From Phoronis australis (taxonomy: Eukaryota > Phoronida > Phoronidae), in NCBI GenBank assembly GCA_002633005.1, contig NMRA01000984.1, positions 16,867 through 78,618 on the forward strand: a stretch of 61,752 nucleotides of DNA, read 5' to 3'. How positions within the stretch are numbered: position 1 is the stretch's first letter; every line of letters starts with the position of its first letter. Below are positions 1 to 11,306 of the stretch, one piece after another. The position numbers were made by a program, and so were the translations under genes. Below the pieces are notes generated by a model. The model searched no databases, was not told the origin of the DNA, and saw only the letters and a program-made list of their open reading frames with translations.

Positions 1-1207
1 CCGCACTCAGTTGCCAGAGTCTCCCGCGACACACTCCCACTAGATGGTGACCTGAGCACCCAAACTGCTTACATCGTGTCGTGTGACTCCCTCGCCACAC
101 ACCTGGCACCTTCTAAATAGACAAGTCCACAATAAACTCATCAAAGTTTGGCTCACCGATCTGTTCACTGAACGACAAACTGTCCTCTCCACTGGGTGTC
201 GAACTGGTCCTGTAATCACGTACTCCCAATACTCAATATCGCTGCAGGGCTGAAATTTAAAGATTTATTGATTTTGGGCACTTCGCTGTTAAGAACTTGT
301 TTTAAGGTTATGTGGGACTCTTGAAACTGAATGCCAAATTTGGCTTATTTCACAACATCATATCTCAGAAATGGCCGATCAGATTCACACGAAACTTCCA
401 GATAGTATTCTTTATGCAACAATGTTCCTCAAATTGCTTTTAGGAATTGTTTTTAAAATGTTTCACTTTTTAATGAGGGACTATCAAAAAGGTACTTTTA
501 TGAAAAGAAAATCTCAATGTTCGCATATTAAAACGAAAGTGAATTTAGAATACTCCGAAGTGTTTTAGTTTTTCAGTTGAAACTGTATCTTGAACAAAAA
601 ACTTAAATTCATGGCATGATTTTGCTTAACATTACTGCGTTTTCCCCGTTGCTCCCAACTTGTTCCATTCCATAGCCCAACAACAAGTTGGGAAATTTAC
701 CCCTGTAGCCAATATCTCACACGACTGATTAACTCCATTCTGGCATTTATGGTGGGAGGGCCAGCTCTCTTTTGTTTGATAATTGCTCTAATCTTCAATA
801 AGATCGTATCTAATCTGACTGTATGGGCTGTGCTGTTAAAAATAAAAGTTAAGTCATAATATATTTGAACATAAACCAAGCATTTCTGAAATCCTTGTCA
901 AATGGTGATCATGTCTTAGCTTTTGAATTGCCAAAATCGCCCAACTGCGACCGAAGTTATGATAATCTATTCTTTCATACCTATTCCCTCTAGGTGGTCT
1001 GTAATAAGCCTGTTGTCACACCAGACAAAAGACTGCTTGGCAGATAACAAAGAAGCTAGATCACATGCTCACAAATCCCTTCCTCTGGTAAAGTCACTGA
1101 ACGGGAAAACGCGGTCATGAATGAGAAAATGATGCTGTTTGGGAATGCTCATGGTGACTGTGAGGGAGGATTGTCCATTATGTTACTGTAGTTATTGGTA
1201 ATTTCAG
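1..1207. other. Left edge: possible exon end of another gene, then repeat-containing DNA
   Basis: Bases 1–225 are richer in C and G than what follows and have two competing open readings. On the plus strand frame 1 is open to TAG at 118–120. On the minus strand a frame from about 225 reads SSTPSGEDSLSFSEQIGEPN and stops (TAG) at 118–116. The second looks more like a protein C-terminus, but its acceptor is weak and I do not recognise either. From about 340 to 560 lies a copy of a dispersed repeat seen again near 39610–39790. The missing first exon of the RGS9BP-like gene should be here or further left; I see no convincing candidate. Confidence 0.3.
340..560 (+). repeat. Dispersed repeat, copy 1 (mate at 39610–39790)
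   Basis: This stretch and 39610–39790 share, in the same orientation, the blocks AATTTGGCTTATTTC, TCAGAAATGGC, ATCAGATTCA and TTTTTAAAAT in the same order and spacing. The ORF of 65 codons inside it is not conserved in the second copy, so it is repeat DNA, not a gene. Confidence 0.6.
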
Positions 1208-4200
1208 ATTGTAAACGAGTTGAATCGGGAGGTGTCACTTTACTGTTCCATGGTGACTTGGTTAGGAAGCTCAAAAGACAGTGATTGTTTACGCGCAGAT
1301 CTCAGGGATAGTCGACATAGAGCATTTAATTTGGCGCATCATGTGAAACTCGGTCTTTTGCCACATTTAGACAGGTAGGGTAACTGTTGTTTGTTCAAAA
1401 TGCTACTACATATCTTCACGTACTTGGCAATCAATGTGGCCAACAAATGAAATTTTGTTTTATCAAATTTGTCCACAAAGATAAAGATAGAGAAGTATTA
1501 GTTTATCAGTAACATGGGGTGTACTGTGAAGAAGTCTTAAAACTACTTTTGATAAATTTTCCATTATTTGCAATGGAATAACCAGCTGTTAAGACATGGA
1601 AAAATGAGGATTTCAGCAATTATTTTGATGCAAAATAATTGGAAAATTACTATAATTTGACCCAGTTTTAGAGACATGACCGTGAAGAATTTTGTCTGCC
1701 ATTGTTTCCTCATTGTGAAACCGTGGAATATTTTCTCAAGTCACTGAACTGAACTCATCCAGTGAATGGGGGAGTGTGTCATGGATTCTTACTTTTGTCA
1801 ATTTGCAGTGATTCCCTGTCTGATGATCGTTATGAGGTGAATGCGTTGTGGACAATTTATGTGCTGTGTCTCGACATGTTGGAGAATCAGATTAGAAGAA
1901 CAGTTCAGTTATTGATAGACTTTCCGTTTCACCGTGGTCCGCCTGTGTTGATAAATACAGGTGTTGTAGACACTTCATGTGAATGCCCGGTGCAGGCGAT
2001 TTTGTCCAGCCAGCTGGGCATGTCACTAGTTGATGGCAGGGAACTAGAGAATGAGGAAGTGTTGTCTTTAAAAAGGTGAGATGACTGTTACGATGTGAAC
2101 AAGGTAGAGTTTCAAGGGCTGGCATCTAAATCTTTCTACTCGAAATTATTTCTGGCATTTTCTGTTCTACTTTTTTCAAACTGAGGGTAAAAGAGGCTAT
2201 TGTCTATGCTCAATTAATGCAAATGATTTTCTAGTCCAAGTTTGTTTTTGATGACCGAAAGATTCGAGCCAAGTTCTCGAGTAAAAAGCCAAAATTTCGA
2301 GTTCAGACACGAACTTTTAGCCTCAAGAATAGGATCAATTAAGTGTAATTACTGTATATAGTTACTATGGTATCCATGCTCAGTGTTAGATACTCAAGCA
2401 TAGAATACACAAAAAAGTGGAATACAAAATAATTTCTGGTTCGATCTCGAGTAAAAAGATTAGACGCCAGATCTACACGTCACAAAATTTTTTAATCGTT
2501 GGATCTGCATAACAAAAAATTTCTGATGCCACGCAGCAGCATTTATCAGTGAAAGGCCAGTTATATTTTATATTTGTTTGGTGAGATTTTAAAAAGATAT
2601 TATCTGCTTAAAAATGTTGATACGCAAGCATATCGAATACCATTACATTGGGGTCACAGTTTGTTAAAACTGCTACCGGTATGTGAACCACGTTTAGGTG
2701 TTTATAAAAAAACACGAACGTGCTTCACAGCCATGCAATGTACTTACTCTTCCATATATTGCATTCTGAAAGTGGTTAAAATGAATCACTACAAATTTTC
2801 TTACACTAACAGCTACCGGTATATTGCCTTGTTGACTGAATGTAAGCTCCTTTTCCAGTTGATGACAATTAGGCTAATGTCATTCTGCAGCAGTGGCCTA
2901 AACTAATTGACAGATGGCCTGAGTTCATTACGCTGTAGTGACGTGGCTTTCTGGCTATTTGTTATATTGTGAATAGTGACACAAGATGGAATTTAGAATT
3001 TAGTTGCAGTTATTGAAATGCTAAAAACTCTCCAATTTGGACTGTCTCTAAAGTTAGGACATCGAAAATCAAAGCGAATTTTACTTTTCCTGATTCTAAA
3101 TATAAGGACATTCATTGGCAATTTTGGGTTCACTATATTTGTCAATTGTCGGATATAGCGTTTTGGATTAACAGAGTCTTCAAAATAGACTTGATAGTTG
3201 ATAAAAGTGTCGAAACATAGTCTCTGGGGCAAGGTTTTTGCAAGTCCCTATTGATTGTAACATATGGGTGAATGGTTCTTTTGTCGTTGATTATTGTTCT
3301 TGAAATTAGCATGGCCAATACTCAGGTATGGAACTGTCTTAGTTCTGGCCCTGCCTTCAATGCTTTTGATTATGAAAGCCACAAGGCTCCTGAGTTTTAT
3401 TGCAGGCTGCTAAGCCTTGACAACAAGGCTGTGGTCCACAGGTTTTGTTTTGTATGTTTGCCTCTGTATCTTTGTCGTGATCGAGTTCCTGGATGTGTTT
3501 TCATGAAATTGAACATTTATAATTCTTTTAAGGAGGAGCCAATGACTTCCCATTTTCGGATTGTGTGACGTATTCCGTGCCACGTAGTTGTCACTTTTTA
3601 ATACTAATAAACACCCCTCAAGCATAGCGTTTGCTTTTGGGTTCATTTCAGCACTTTACATTGGTCTTGTTGAAGTATTGATAATTCTTTGCAGTGAAGT
3701 GTGCGAGCTTCATGACATGGTAGCAGAACTGCACAGAATTGACATAAAGAAATGGAGCACTCGTGTCACTTCGACCTACCAAGAGCAAGGTACCAGACTG
3801 TTACCTTCCAAGAAACGGAGTCACAAAATTTTAATTCTTTTGGAATGAACAAAAAACATCGTGCAACCTGACTCATGGTTAAAACAGTAGAATTTCATAG
3901 ACTGAAATTTAAGTCGTACTAAATTTTTAAGAAAATAAATGGACTGATGGCCATTAAGGATTAGTTACGTTTTTATGGGTTCGAGTTTATTTGGTCACCC
4001 AGCAGTCTAGTTCAATAACCTAGTAGTTGTTCTCACAAAAAACGCTTTTTCACAAATACAGTCATTTTCTTATGAAAATATTTCTTTTCTCAGTAAAGCA
4101 CTGTATACACTCTGATCTTTCCCAATGAATAAATCTTTTCTCAGTGTGAGCTAGGGCCTTTATTAAGCCGTGACGGTCAAGTTGACATATCTTGTAAAAG

Positions 4201-7200
4201 TAACACAATTGTCTGATTAAAGCAATACTTTGCAGGAAACTGTTCACGGGGGGGGGGGGGGANTTAGTCACAGTTCGTACACTCTAATATTCTGTACACT
4301 TCCCTTGAAATGCAGTGTTTCTCTCTAGTAGTAGCACAACGCTAAATTGTCGTGAGAGACCATCGGCAGTTGGTGGTGCAACTCCGGATGGTCTGGGGTC
4401 AACAGAAAACCACAGTGAGTCTACACCAATATGATAAACGAGAGTTAAGTTCTACTTGCTGCATCAGCTGCCGGTATGCTTATCTCATTTATGGCACACA
4501 ATGTGTGACTGGGCAAAGCGCTTTCAAAATAATGTGGATAAATCAGCGGAGTGCGAGACCCCTGAGGTCCCTGTCAAGTCCTCACGGCAATTTCACGTTA
4601 GGAGTATGCGGCAAACAAATAGCAAAATGCCCGTAATACATCTAATGGGTGTCAGGTACCATTCCCACAAAACTGGACACCAATTTGGGTGGACTAGTCC
4701 ATTAAAAGACTGCCAGAGGGAAAAATATGAAAGCCAACACCTCAATTCTATAGGCAACTCTTACCTCAACACGATGCCATGGTCATGATATCGCATTGTC
4801 ACCTCACAAAGACTTGCTGTTTGCTCAGGAATATTGACCATGCTGAGTACTAAGGGAGCTGTGAAGTTACTTAATAAGCAACAGTTTGACAAAGTGAAAT
4901 TACACCATGGTATTACGTCCTCCTGACGTCCTCCAGAAGGAACTCAACTCTGTACACTTTTAGAAAATAACTGTTAGACTAAAACATTTTAAACTGAGTT
5001 ATAGAATTGTTGCTTCAAAATTTCGCAAATTTCCACAAGTAATTAATATATGTTAAAGTGTGCAAATATTAATAGTGAGGAAAGTAAACTTCATTAAAAT
5101 TTAAATTACCAATTTAGGATAATATGGCTGACGAATGAAAAATTATATTATTGTTTTTCAATGCATCATATGTAACACCAAATAAATGTTTTTCCATGTT
5201 CACATTCATTACCATAGCAACGACCAACAGACAATATTTTGATGAGCTTTAGGCATTGACTTCAATGTTGGAACTCTTGCAAAGGTGAAAAATGGCAATT
5301 TTGGTAAACAATTTTGTTAGAAATTTTCGTTCATCGTTTAAAACAATGCGTATGTTAGGATGGATGTTTGCATGGAGACATTGCACTGGATTAATGCAGC
5401 CCGTGACTACAGAGAGAGACATGATTATGGATATACGGTGAATTCTATAGGATGTCATTGGTTTAGAAAAGGGCATTTTACTATAAATGATCTTCCAGTA
5501 ATCACATTTGTTCGTAGACAGGAATACTAGAACAAAAGAGAAATAGAGAGGGTGGGCTTAAAGAAAGTGATGTGGCTGATGTACTTTAACTCAGAATAGT
5601 GTATGACTCATCCGTCTTGCAATAACCATTCTCACTGTATTATAAGGAGCAATAATGGTCTTACTCAACCAATAGTCAGTGAAAACGCTTGGATCTAAAA
5701 CTTTTTAAATGCAGCCATAGTTCTGTGGAATTAAGTTCTTGGCCACCTGACATGACAGACTTTTAAATCTGTCATGTCAGGTGGATTTGTCATTTAAAAA
5801 TAGTACTTAAAAGTATTTTTAAACAACAAATCAAACGATTTCTATTTAGCTTTATCGAGAAAAGTGATTACTCTGATTTTATTTATTAATTAATTTATTT
5901 AATATTTGTTTATTTATGTATTTATTTGTCACCTTTGTCACTTCTTCCTTACAGTCTTTTTCAGATCATTTTCACCTATAGCTAGTTTCTTTCACACGTC
6001 TCATTCCTCCTGTATAATTATTTACAATGATTATTCATGATATTTATTTCCTTCAATTTTTTTAGTTTATGTATAGACCACCACTGAAATAAGTTTTTAA
6101 CTTTTTGGTGTTTTCCAGATAGTGTACATAATTATTTTTAAAATTTCTTGTACCTAAATGTACCTGTTACTGAATTTATTATTGTAATGTAATGATACTG
6201 TATTGCAGGAGTGTCCACCTACAACGATGGTTCATTGCAAGGTGGAGATGTTGTTTCGGTAAGTCAGTTGATTGGTACCTTGTAGTATTGCGTACCTTAA
6301 ACGCGAATAAACACAATGTCATCTAGATTGGGGGGTTATTAAAACATGTTGCAGCATGACCTTTATCAGTTCCAGGCAATGCATTGACAATTGATCATAC
6401 AGACCCACTGTCAAAGCAAGCATAAGAAGTCGACAGACAGAAACGACACTAATTAGAAAACAATAAAAAATGCTGGTTATTGGGTGAACGTTTCTGTGTC
6501 GACGTCCAAATTTCTACCAAGCTGACCTTTCATGCAGCCCATTTTTTCTTTGAGGGCATAAATTTAATCGAATATGGCAAAATAAAATTTGGGTTGGTTT
6601 GCCGACTATGATGTGTATCAGCCTCCCAGTCACTCTGGTCGTGCCTGGTAAATGAGATATTTGATAATAAATTTGTGGTCAGCTGATGTGAAAGTGATTT
6701 GTTAATGGTCACTCACAATGCAAAATTGTTTTTAAAATCATTAGATGTCCAGTTCAGTTCTACCAAACATCCACAACGGCCTCGATGTCGAACTAGTGAG
6801 TGCCGCAGCGCTGGGATCAGAATTTGTCAGCATTGATCGTTTGAGTTAGCCATTGCCCTACATTATTTTAAAACAAGTCAATTTTTTTAGAAACTCTATA
6901 ATATTGACTATTAAATACTATATTCAAGAGGTGTATTTCTGATCAGAAACACTATGATATTGACTATTAAATAGTTATTCAAGAGGTGTATTTCTGATCA
7001 GAAACACTATATTGACTATTAAATACTATATTCAAGAGGTGTATTTCTGATCAGAAACACTACAATATTGACTATTAAATACTATATTCAAGAGGTGTAT
7101 TTCTGATGAGAAACACTATGATATTGATTATTAAATACTATATTCAAGAGGTGTATTTCTGATCAGAAACACTACAATATTGACTATTAAATACTATATT

Positions 7201-8375
7201 CAAGAGGTGTATTTCTGAACTCCTTAGTCGGTTCCAGACGCCGCTGCATTGAGCTGGCCGGGATCTGATTGGCTGATCCAATCCAAGCACCTCAGACAAA
7301 CTTGCTAACAAAGAACGTTAATGTTTCCCAATTGTTTCAACATCATTGCCTCCAACAAAATCCTCACAACTAGTAAATATACTAAAACCCAGTCCTCTTC
7401 AGTAACACAACTATCCACCTATGAAATATGGTTCTTCAGTTTTCTTGAAGCATGTAAGATGGCCATGATAAGTCCAAGTTCAAGTACCACTTGACTGGTG
7501 GATGTTTGTAGTCCAATTTACATTTCTTGTGGGCCTTTAAATGGTTTCTAGGACCATCTGTCGCGATTGACAAAAACATCAAGAGTAGTTTACAAGACCT
7601 ATGGAAGTCAATGACCTGTCTTTCTGGTCCTAGGTGCCCTGTTGTTGTGGTGATTATCTTTCATTGCCGTCTGCTATTCAAATATAGGGTTTTCACTCCA
7701 GATAGGTGATCCTAAGTTGAGTATTGTGTGAACAAGACAAGTTAACCTATTGTGTGGCAGTAGATCGAGTTTAGTGGCCATATGCTTTTTGGTAATGGTC
7801 ATCTCTGTTTCCAAGACATCAAACAAAATATGGTCAGAAGTTTAGTTAAAAAGTTACATTATTTTCGGCTTGCAGAATTCCCATTTCTATCTTTACAATC
7901 ATTCAAGGAAAGGTAAATGCTCTTACGCTGTGGGTGAGTTTCCCAATTTTGCTGATGGAACTCAAATTACTAATGGCCGTGTTATTATCAGTTTGATAGT
8001 GATAGCAAGGGGAAAAGTTTGCAAACCAACATTTACATAATGCAGCTCTCATTGTCTGCGTTCATCTTATAAGCTCATGTATTCCTGCAACTACCGTGTA
8101 AACAGTGCCCCTGACGCTGACCTATATTTAAAAGTACTATTTCCACACGACTGATAACCCCATTGAGTTGATACTGTACATAAGAACTTTCAAGTTCTGT
8201 TACAACCTCTGCATTGAGATTACCATGGTGATACCTGGTTCTTACATTTCAGGTGGATGGTAGTTCCAGGCTTGGACATCGACGGTGTCTCTGTTGGATC
8301 TCTTCCTTTATCATCAGTGTTGTGCTTTTTTCTGCCGTTCTTGGCATTTGCGTAGCACTATTTGGCCACACGTAA
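1208..8375 (+). CDS. RGS9BP: R7BP/R9AP-family RGS-anchor protein (RGS9BP-like), five exons, 5' exon missing
   Basis: Exons 1208–1374, 1809–2075, 3695–3789, 6209–6258 and 8253–8375 (stop TAA) join in phase (phases 2, 1, 0 checked) to about 233 residues. Family members tether R7-type RGS–Gβ5 complexes to membranes and so speed G-protein shut-off; R9AP does this in photoreceptors. The first exon, starting IVNELNREVSLY, matches the N-terminal helix of R7BP/R9AP. The second carries the helix LWTIYVLCLDMLENQIRR and the segment PPVLINTGV, like the R9AP central part. The third reads EVCELHDMVAELHRI, like the third helix. The last exon has a basic stretch (RLGHRR) followed by a hydrophobic segment of about 25 residues ending VALFGHT, which is a C-terminal anchor as in R9AP. 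R7BP instead ends in a palmoylated basic tail. No start codon lies upstream of the conserved core within the first exon, so a short 5' exon is missing; I could not place it in 1–1207. A possible AATAAA lies at 8978–8983. Family assignment is firm; R9AP rather than R7BP orthology is an inference from the anchor. Confidence 0.8.
1440..1650 (+). repeat. Dispersed AT-rich repeat (mates at 9765–9990, 17890–18010 reversed, 40730–40780)
   Basis: Shared blocks include a TTTTGT(C/T)AAATTT motif, TTTTCCATTATTTGCA and GCAAAATAATTGGA. Copies at 1440–1650 and 9765–9990 run in the same direction; 17890–18010 is the reverse complement with the same block order; 40730–40780 holds only the leading block GCTGACAAGTGGAATTTC. 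No coding capacity is seen, so this looks like a short non-autonomous element. It lies in the first intron of the RGS9BP-like gene. Confidence 0.6.
2076..3694. other. Intron 2 of the RGS9BP-like gene
   Basis: GT at 2076 and AG at 3693–3694. The part 2240–2470 shares the motif CTCGAGTAAAAAG and ATACTCAAGCA with 34140–34460, so it is probably a diverged dispersed repeat. Short ORFs here have no recognisable family. Confidence 0.5.
4240..4262. other. Poly-G run ending in an N
   Basis: A run of G at about 4249–4261 is followed by a single N at 4262. This is probably a low-quality homopolymer in the read data. It lies in intron 3 of the RGS9BP-like gene (3790–6208), where I see no gene. Confidence 0.7.
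5743..5784. repeat. Perfect 17-bp hairpin
   Basis: Bases 5743–5759 (CCACCTGACATGACAGA) and 5768–5784 are exact reverse complements with an 8-base spacer (CTTTTAAA) that can itself partly pair. It lies in intron 3 of the RGS9BP-like gene. It may be a fold-back remnant or a structured RNA segment. Confidence 0.8.
6890..7216 (+). repeat. Minisatellite, six units of about 53–56 bp
   Basis: Six tandem copies share TTCAAGAGGTGTATTTCTGA preceded by GACTATTAAATA. Units differ by a few substitutions and small indels; the last is cut at 7216. It lies in intron 4 of the RGS9BP-like gene (6259–8252). Confidence 0.95.
7970..8160 (+). repeat. Dispersed repeat (mate at 56500–56670)
   Basis: Shared ordered blocks with 56500–56670 include TTATCAGTTTGA, GTTTACATA/ATTTACATAATGCAGCTCTC-like text, CCTGACGCT and ACGACT. 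Both copies run in the plus direction. The copy ends just before the last exon of the RGS9BP-like gene at 8253. Confidence 0.55.
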
Positions 8376-9322
8376 GCCGGCGCACTTCTACGTGTAAAAA
8401 TGTCAGCGTAGTAGTGTGCGGACACGTACAGTTATCTCCTTTTTCAGAAGTTAGTCTGTGTGCAAAACATACGGATAAGGGTCTGGGAGAAGCCGGTGCT
8501 TGTGGCTAGCATTACGTTTGAAAATAGTGAGAAAAAAGACACCGCAATTTTATTTATTCTGTTTTTTCTTCATATTGTTGAAAGATATCAAATTCACTTG
8601 AACCTGAGATTTGATATCGCCATTTGGGACTTTTTGTTCATTTGGACATTCAGGATTTTTTATATGAGGTTTTGGCTAATGAGTTTTCATTAAATTAAAT
8701 GAAGTTTTGTTTTAAAGTTTACTCCTGAACATATGTACAATTGTGTACTATCCCTGACAGGATCAATAGTTGAGATATGAAAAATTGGTCCTTCCTTGAA
8801 ATTCTCAGGCAATTAATTGTTGATTAAATGAATAGGTGGACTTTCAGTTTTTGTGTAATTTATAATCAGAAATTGGTGGAATTTTTTTGTCAGGTTGAGA
8901 TCTGAAAGCAACACTGCTCTTTGCGTTAACTTTGTTCTTTTGATTCAGGTGGCTAGTAATGACCTGAGTTCACACTCAATAAACCTGAAAGAGTTTAAAA
9001 TTAGCCCGTTGCTAATGTGTTATTATCTCGTTAAGATGAAGGGGGTTGTCTGTACTGTTAGTCACAACATTAACATTTTGCATTAGCCCTTGATTGGTTG
9101 CTATTGTTCGTACAAATGTTGATGAATGACAATAATGACTGTAGTACTTCTTGACCTGTGTTTAACCCGCAATAATGACATGACGGACAAGTGGATTTCC
9201 ACTTTGTTAATCATGACAAAATGAAGGCTTGCAATATGTCATCATTCTAATAACAGGGTGTTTTGTATGTACAACAAGAGCTTCCACAAGACACTGTCTT
9301 ATAATGCAAACATTTTTATGTT

Positions 9323-9467
9323 GGGTCTGCATGCCACCTGTTGGCCACATCATGTGACCTAATGAACAATAGTCTGAAAAGATTTCTGCCCCTACAGGGG
9401 CTCGAACCCGGAAACTTAAATCTGCTAAGCGTGCAGACACTCTAGTCCACTGAGCCATTGGGACCAC
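9323..9467 (-). repeat. tRNA-derived SINE, head-to-head copy 1
   Basis: Read on the minus strand, a tRNA-like head has an A box (TGGCTCAGTGG) and a B box (GGGTTCGAGCC). A tail follows containing GGTCACATGATGTGGCC and AACAGGTGGCATGCAGACC. The same tail occurs at 9530–9591 (plus) and 48617–48690 (minus), which shows a SINE family rather than a functional tRNA gene. Confidence 0.8.
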
Positions 9468-9486
9468 CGGTCACACACACAAATCC

Positions 9487-9591
9487 GTGGTAAGCAGATT
9501 AGGTCCCGGGTTGAAGCCGGCGTTGGGCAGTAAACTTTTCAGACTATTGTTTTTAAGTCATGTGATGTGGCCAACAGGTGGCGTTCAGACC
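9487..9591 (+). repeat. tRNA-derived SINE, head-to-head copy 2
   Basis: A degraded head (GGTCCCGGGTTGAAGCC in place of a full B box) is followed by TTTTCAGACTATTG and the family tail GATGTGGCCAACAGGTGGCG. It faces copy 1 across about 20 bp, so a transcript through both could fold back. Confidence 0.7.
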
Positions 9592-9764
9592 AGATTTAAA
9601 AATTTTGTGATCTATATTTCCATACCAGTTCAATATTTGCATGTAATATAAACTGTCTCATAAACAATTGATTACTTGTAGCAGAATAATTGCCAAGGGA
9701 CCTGTAGTATAGCCATGGGCAAGGAAACTTAAGCAGTCACTGCTAATCTTCACTCGGCATTTGA

Positions 9765-9990
9765 CACAGCTGACAAGTGGAATTCTATTTTGTCAAATTT
9801 ATCAACTAAAAGAAAGATTAAAAGAATTTTAGTCTATAAGTAGCATGGTTTACTGTGTGTATGTCCTAAGACAACTTTTGGTAAAATTTCCATTATTTGC
9901 AGTGAAGTAGTTACCAGCCTTTGAAATAAAAAGGATACTTACTGTTTTTACAGTTATTTTTGTGCAAAATAATTGGAGAATTACTGTATT
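9765..9990 (+). repeat. Dispersed AT-rich repeat, second copy
   Basis: This copy matches 1440–1650 in block order: GCTGACAAGTGGAATTC, TTTTGTCAAATTTATCAA, TTTCCATTATTTGCAGT, GCAAAATAATTGGAGAATTA. Confidence 0.6.
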
Positions 9991-10343
9991 ATTTATTGAT
10001 TCAAAACTGCTATTTCTGCATCATCTGTGGTATATGCATTTTGAAAAAAGTATCTTAACTATTAAATACTCCTTTTTGTGCAATAACTCAAACCTTGCAA
10101 CTTTGGGTTATAGTCGCCTACAAGAGTCAGCAACCAGTTGTCTCCTCTGAATAAAAACTAGGCATTAAACTGGTTTTCAAAATCCTGGACCACTGAGTGA
10201 TGACTGTTGCCCAAATTTGTGCAATGTTCAGTTAAGTAGTAACTTTAATCACTGTGCCATTCATGCAACATAGTTTCCTGTGGGTAGTTTTCAAAGGTGG
10301 CACTGCACTGGACGTTTTGAAAATTAGAATGCTCACTAGGTGG

Positions 10344-11306
10344 CAGTGGCGGAACTAGGATATCACAAGGGGGGGCCCAACATTTTGTCTGTAAACATTT
10401 GCGCAAAGCAGGATAATTGTAGATGCGCATAGCACCGAATAGAGGGAGGAAAATTTTTCTGTTTTTTCTTCTAAAAATCAAGCATTTTCCTTGATTCTTG
10501 AAGTATTATCCAAGAAAAAGAGACAAAGGAAAAAATAAAAAAAAATAAATAAATTAAAAACAAACAGAGAACGTGTCTAACTTGAAAAACTGCAATTACC
10601 AGAGTCAAACTCACGACCTGGCGAATAGAGTGCGTGTGCTTTACCACTGCACCACCACGATTTCACTCCTACATTGATTCTAAGAGGCCTACTTGCTTAT
10701 GGTCCGCAGCGTTTGCACGCGAAACCTACTTCTTTTTGTAATGCTTATTACACTTTTTATATTTTGTGCAATCATTTTGATACAAATTTGTTGTATTTAA
10801 AATAGTCTTCAATTGCCCAAAAGACCAAATCCCTTTTTTATGTTGGCATTAATGACGCGATTGCTTTGGAAATCGTCTTAAGTTAAGGTTTGACAAAGAG
10901 AGAATTATGAGTTTCTGAGTGATTCACTAAGGCTTCGATTAAAATTCACATCTTACCAGCAGCTTCTGTTTTTTCATCATCATTCAGATTCCATTTTCTT
11001 TAAAAAATGAAGTAATTTAATTTCTTCATTGCACAGTGAAGCAGACGACGAAAACGGAGTTGCAGTGCGCAGCGCCACTACCGGTCGTCTGGGATATCGC
11101 GGGAGACCCTTCCGAATTTGACACTTGAAATTGGTTCAGAGCCCCCCCAAACACTAAAACTGCAAACAATTAAATCTTGTTTCAGCCGTATATTGTTAAT
11201 TACCGGGGTTCATTAATAAACTCAACATTCCCTACGCTCTTGCCGTTTCATTATTTTTGCCGCAACCAAGGGGAGGGGGCCTGGCCCCCCCTAAATCCGC
11301 CTATGG
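10344..11306. mobile_element. Non-autonomous element with GGCGGA…TCCGCC ends
   Basis: The left end reads CAGTGGCGGAACTAGG and then a G run; the right end is a C run and then CTAAATCCGCCTATGG. The ends are imperfect inverted repeats. The same right end occurs at 25971–25990, and a similar pair of ends bounds 35787–36031. No transposase is visible. A tRNA-like segment lies inside at about 10591–10661. Confidence 0.5.
10591..10661 (-). repeat. tRNA-like segment
   Basis: On the minus strand, TGGTGCAGTGGTAAAGCAC resembles an A box and its surroundings, and GTGAGTTTGACTCTGG is a degraded B box about 45 bases on. The acceptor arms do not pair well, so I call it tRNA-derived repeat and not a gene. 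Confidence 0.5.

Noticed and set aside
6890-7216. CRISPR-like array
   Set aside because: The units are contiguous and there are no unique spacers; it is a minisatellite in an animal intron.
9390-9467. Functional tRNA gene
   Set aside because: A and B boxes are present, but the shared tail with two other copies shows a SINE; the acceptor stem is also imperfect.
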